Of a stretch of 64,000 bases of DNA, positions 61,841 through 64,000 are shown piece by piece (the first letter of the stretch is position 1; each line of letters opens with the position of its first letter). The notes under the pieces are model-generated. The model searched no databases and was not told the DNA's origin. It worked only from the letters and a program-made list of their open reading frames with translations. The stretch is from Deinococcus indicus (lineage in GTDB: Bacteria; Deinococcota; Deinococci; Deinococcales; Deinococcaceae): assembly GCF_002198095.1 (NCBI RefSeq), contig NZ_NHMK01000012.1, positions 86,460 through 150,459 of the forward strand, written 5' to 3'. A program made the translations under genes and the position numbers.

Positions 61841-62617
61841 ATGCGCACCCTGACGCTTTTCAACCACGCTGGCGGAGTCATGAAGTCCAGCCTCACCCGC
61901 GACGTCGGGTACACGCTCGCGGCTGCCGGGCAGCGCGTCCTGCTGGTGGACCTCGACCCCCAGGCCAACCTGACCGACTGGCTGGGCGTAACCGGCGTGA
62001 CGCGCGACCAGACCGTCTACGACACGGCCACCCGCGGCGACGCCCTCCCCTCCCCCGTCCATGTCCACGGGCTCGACCTCATTCCCAGCGACGTGTCCCT
62101 CGCCCTGGCCGAGGGGCAGATGATGGGTGTCGTCGGCGCGCACCTGCACCTGCGTCAGGCGCTCGCCGCGTGGTCGGACCGTTACGACGCCGTACTGATC
62201 GACAGCCCGCCCAGCCTCGGGCAGCTCTCTATCCTGGGCGCGCTGGCCGCCGACCACCTGATCGTTCCCGTCCCGACCCGGCAGAAAGGCATGAACGCCC
62301 TGGCCGGTCTGGCCGAGGCCATGGCCACCTACCGGAAGCTCCGACCGGACCTGACCGTGGCGCTGTACGTGCCTACCCTCTTCGACGCGCGCCGCTCGCA
62401 CGACCGCGAGGCGTTGACGGCCCTCAGGGGGCTGCTGCACCCGCTGGCCAGCCCCATCGCGGACCGTGGCGCCGTCTGGAACGACAGCGCCAGCGCCGGG
62501 CAGCCGGTCGGCGTGTACGCGCCGGGTTCACCCGTACACCGCGACGTGCTGCGCGTCACGGCCGAGATCGCGCAGGCCGCCGGCCTGAACGTGCAGATCG
62601 AGGAGGCCCCGGCATGA
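61841..62617 (+). CDS. parA: ParA-family partition ATPase with variant Walker A
   Basis: 258 aa. [43 protein letters not shown] are ParA motifs. The P-loop reads [13 protein letters not shown]: the ParA signature lysine (KGG) is Ala10 and the usual Gly before the catalytic Lys15 is Met14. The ATG at 61841 is leaderless; the frame is open upstream, but through the iteron region. Coupled to parB by ATGA. Confidence 0.9.
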   Translation: MRTLTLFNHAGGVMKSSLTRDVGYTLAAAGQRVLLVDLDPQANLTDWLGVTGVTRDQTVYDTATRGDALPSPVHVHGLDLIPSDVSLALAEGQMMGVVGAHLHLRQALAAWSDRYDAVLIDSPPSLGQLSILGALAADHLIVPVPTRQKGMNALAGLAEAMATYRKLRPDLTVALYVPTLFDARRSHDREALTALRGLLHPLASPIADRGAVWNDSASAGQPVGVYAPGSPVHRDVLRVTAEIAQAAGLNVQIEEAPA

Positions 62618-63507
62618 CCCGCAAGGCCCGACCCGTCATCGGCGCGCGCCTGAGCGGACTGGTCGCCGGCGTGGACACGCTCGCGCAGCCCGCCACCACC
62701 AGCCTCAGCACCACCCTGCTGGATCCGGGCGAATTCCAGCCCCGGTACTACTTCAACCCGGACGCCCTGGACGACCTGACCCGCAGCGTCCGGGAACAGG
62801 GCGTCCTGCAACCCCTGCTGGTCCGCCCCACCGCGTCCGGCCGTTACGAGATCGTGGCTGGTGAGCGCCGGTGGCGCGCCGCCCGGCAGGCCGGCCTGAC
62901 CGAGGTGCCGGTCCTGATCCGCACCCTGAGCGACAGCGAGGCGCGGCTGGCAGCGGCCGTCGAGAACCTGCAACGCGAGGACCTGAACGTCATGGAGGAA
63001 GTGCGCGCGAAACTGCAGGTAGCCTCGGTGACGTTGGGCGTCCCGGAAGACAGCGTGGTCGCGCGGATGTTCGCCCTGGACCGGCACGCCGAGACCGAGC
63101 CGGAACTGATCGCCCGCCTGGACGCCGCGTTCGGAGCGCTGGGCCGGGAATCCTGGCGTTCGTTCATCCGCAACCGGGCCGCCCTGCTGAACCTGTCCGA
63201 GGACCTTCAGGAGGCAGTCCGCACCGGCCTGGACTACCGCAAGGCGCTGGTTATCGGCCGCGCCGACCGGGACGACCTGCGGGACGCCATGCTGGAGGCC
63301 GCCTCGGGCGGGGCGACGGTCGCGGCGCTCCGGGAGATGCTGCGCGGACCGGCACAACCGACCCAGGACGTGTTCGTCACGGTGGCCCAGCAGCTGCGTG
63401 ACCGCCGCGCCCTGGGCCGCCTGGACGCCCGCCAGCGCGCCCGCGCGGAGAAACTGCTCGCGCAGCTCAGCGCCCTGCTGAGCGGTCAGACCAGCGATAC
63501 CGACTGA
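62614..63507 (+). CDS. parB: ParB-family partition protein
   Basis: 297 aa. ParB/Spo0J N-terminal domain: [64 protein letters not shown] (the CTPase motif) and [13 protein letters not shown], then HTH and C-terminal dimer region. GAGGAGG eight bases upstream. Its stop codon abuts the insertion at 63508. Confidence 0.93.
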   Translation: MTRKARPVIGARLSGLVAGVDTLAQPATTSLSTTLLDPGEFQPRYYFNPDALDDLTRSVREQGVLQPLLVRPTASGRYEIVAGERRWRAARQAGLTEVPVLIRTLSDSEARLAAAVENLQREDLNVMEEVRAKLQVASVTLGVPEDSVVARMFALDRHAETEPELIARLDAAFGALGRESWRSFIRNRAALLNLSEDLQEAVRTGLDYRKALVIGRADRDDLRDAMLEAASGGATVAALREMLRGPAQPTQDVFVTVAQQLRDRRALGRLDARQRARAEKLLAQLSALLSGQTSDTD

Positions 63508-64000
63508 TACGGACTCCAATTAAATAGATTATGATCAGTGCATCAAACAGATCCCTCTGACCGCCCCTCTCGCGCATGACGCTGACACCTTCTGGCATCT
63601 CTACCGGGCCAGCACCTGTGCCGTCGAACGCCGCAGAGCCCAACTCTTCGCCCTCCTCGCAGAAGGACGCCCCGTACCTGAGATCCTTCAGGTGACCCGG
63701 TACAACCGGGTCACCGTCTACGGACTGGTCAAGCGCTACCGCGAACAGGGGCTCGCTGGCCTCCGTGACGCGCGTCACGTCAACCAGGGCGCTCCCCGCC
63801 TCCTGACCGCCGAGCAACAACAGACCCTGGCCGCCCGACTGCACGCTGACTTCGAGCAGGGCATCGTCTGGTCCGGTAAAGACGTTCAAGACTGGCTTCA
63901 GCAGCAGTACGGAATGTCCGTCCATCTCGGGCGCACCTATGAATTCCTACGGGCGGCGGGCTTCACGCCTCAACGCCCTTGACCCCGGCACGTTGGCGGC
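63508..64000 (+). mobile_element. IS630-type insertion sequence, left part
   Basis: Begins TACGGACTCCAATTAAAT, directly after the parB TGA, and shares its end with the MITE at 43898-44052. Carries the first transposase ORF. Right end lies beyond the window. Confidence 0.75.
63542..63982 (+). CDS. IS630-family transposase, first ORF (helix-turn-helix part)
   Basis: Open frame reading IKQIPLTAPLAHDADTFWHL, then the HTH VPEILQVTRYNRVTVYGLVKRYREQGLAGL and the winged HTH WSGKDVQDWLQQQYGMSVHLGRTYEFLRAAGF, ending PQRP-stop. No ATG near the 5' end; GTG at 63692 is the first clear start, so a non-standard start or frameshift is likely. The DDE half should follow in another frame, as in split IS630 transposases (cctt/cccc slippage region near 63975-63990). 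Confidence 0.75.
   Translation: MKQIPLTAPLAHDADTFWHLYRASTCAVERRRAQLFALLAEGRPVPEILQVTRYNRVTVYGLVKRYREQGLAGLRDARHVNQGAPRLLTAEQQQTLAARLHADFEQGIVWSGKDVQDWLQQQYGMSVHLGRTYEFLRAAGFTPQRP

Overview
The window reads as a stretch of a Deinococcus-type secondary replicon (megaplasmid or large plasmid). GC is very high with strong GC3 bias and GTG starts are frequent. Several genes start about 8 nt after a -10-like box with no ribosome site, the leaderless style common in Deinococcus. The right end carries a replication initiator, an iteron array with a DnaA box and parAB, so this is probably near the replicon's origin. The genus is inferred from protein character, not proved.

Layout. (1) 1-15 kb, all minus strand: a reductive pyrimidine (uracil/thymine) catabolic block. 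It holds preT, preA, dihydropyrimidinase, a NitT/TauT-type ABC importer, an N-carbamoyl-beta-amino-acid amidohydrolase, a short PucR-like regulator, a class III aminotransferase, mmsA and a cut-off MocR-type regulator. Together they would import a pyrimidine-like substrate and take it to (methyl)malonate semialdehyde and acetyl-/propionyl-CoA. (2) 15-38 kb: an extracellular contractile injection system (eCIS) of two divergent operons. The plus operon has sheath, two tube proteins, a tail chaperone, a 55-aa protein and a 1694-aa proline-rich DUF4157 protein. The minus operon has a DUF4255/Pvc16-type protein, a 43-aa ORF, gp25, gpJ-like, an FHA-gpI fusion, a 1588-aa pseudokinase-FHA-TM-Ig protein, a tube adaptor, a VgrG-like spike and an AAA+ ATPase. 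(3) 38-40.5 kb: tryptophan dioxygenase and kynureninase. (4) 40.5-43 kb: zinc-ribbon thioredoxin, a CsoR/CstR-like repressor, GNAT, DJ-1/PfpI and an ABM monooxygenase. (5) 43.2-44.5 kb: a dead IS4-like element broken by a 155-bp MITE. (6) 44.5-49.5 kb: a GAF/PAS/GGDEF protein and two CorC-type membrane proteins. (7) 49.6-59.6 kb: a cobalamin operon led by a B12 riboswitch (btuF, cobO, cobN relic, vapBC, chlID-like, cobB, cbiB, cobC/D, cobQ, cobU). (8) 59.6-63.5 kb: rep, iterons, parA, parB. (9) From 63.5 kb: the start of an IS630-type element inserted at the parB stop.

How it fits together. Thymine breakdown ends in propionyl-CoA, whose usual route through methylmalonyl-CoA mutase needs B12, so the B12 operon may be metabolically linked to the pyrimidine block. 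The B12 operon itself looks decayed at cobalt insertion: cobN is a relic and the chelatase partner lacks its MIDAS motif. It is therefore probably used to salvage cobyric/cobinamide precursors. The most unusual part is the eCIS. It pairs a likely pseudokinase with two FHA modules, and the 55-aa protein shares a C-terminal helical tag with the giant DUF4157 protein.
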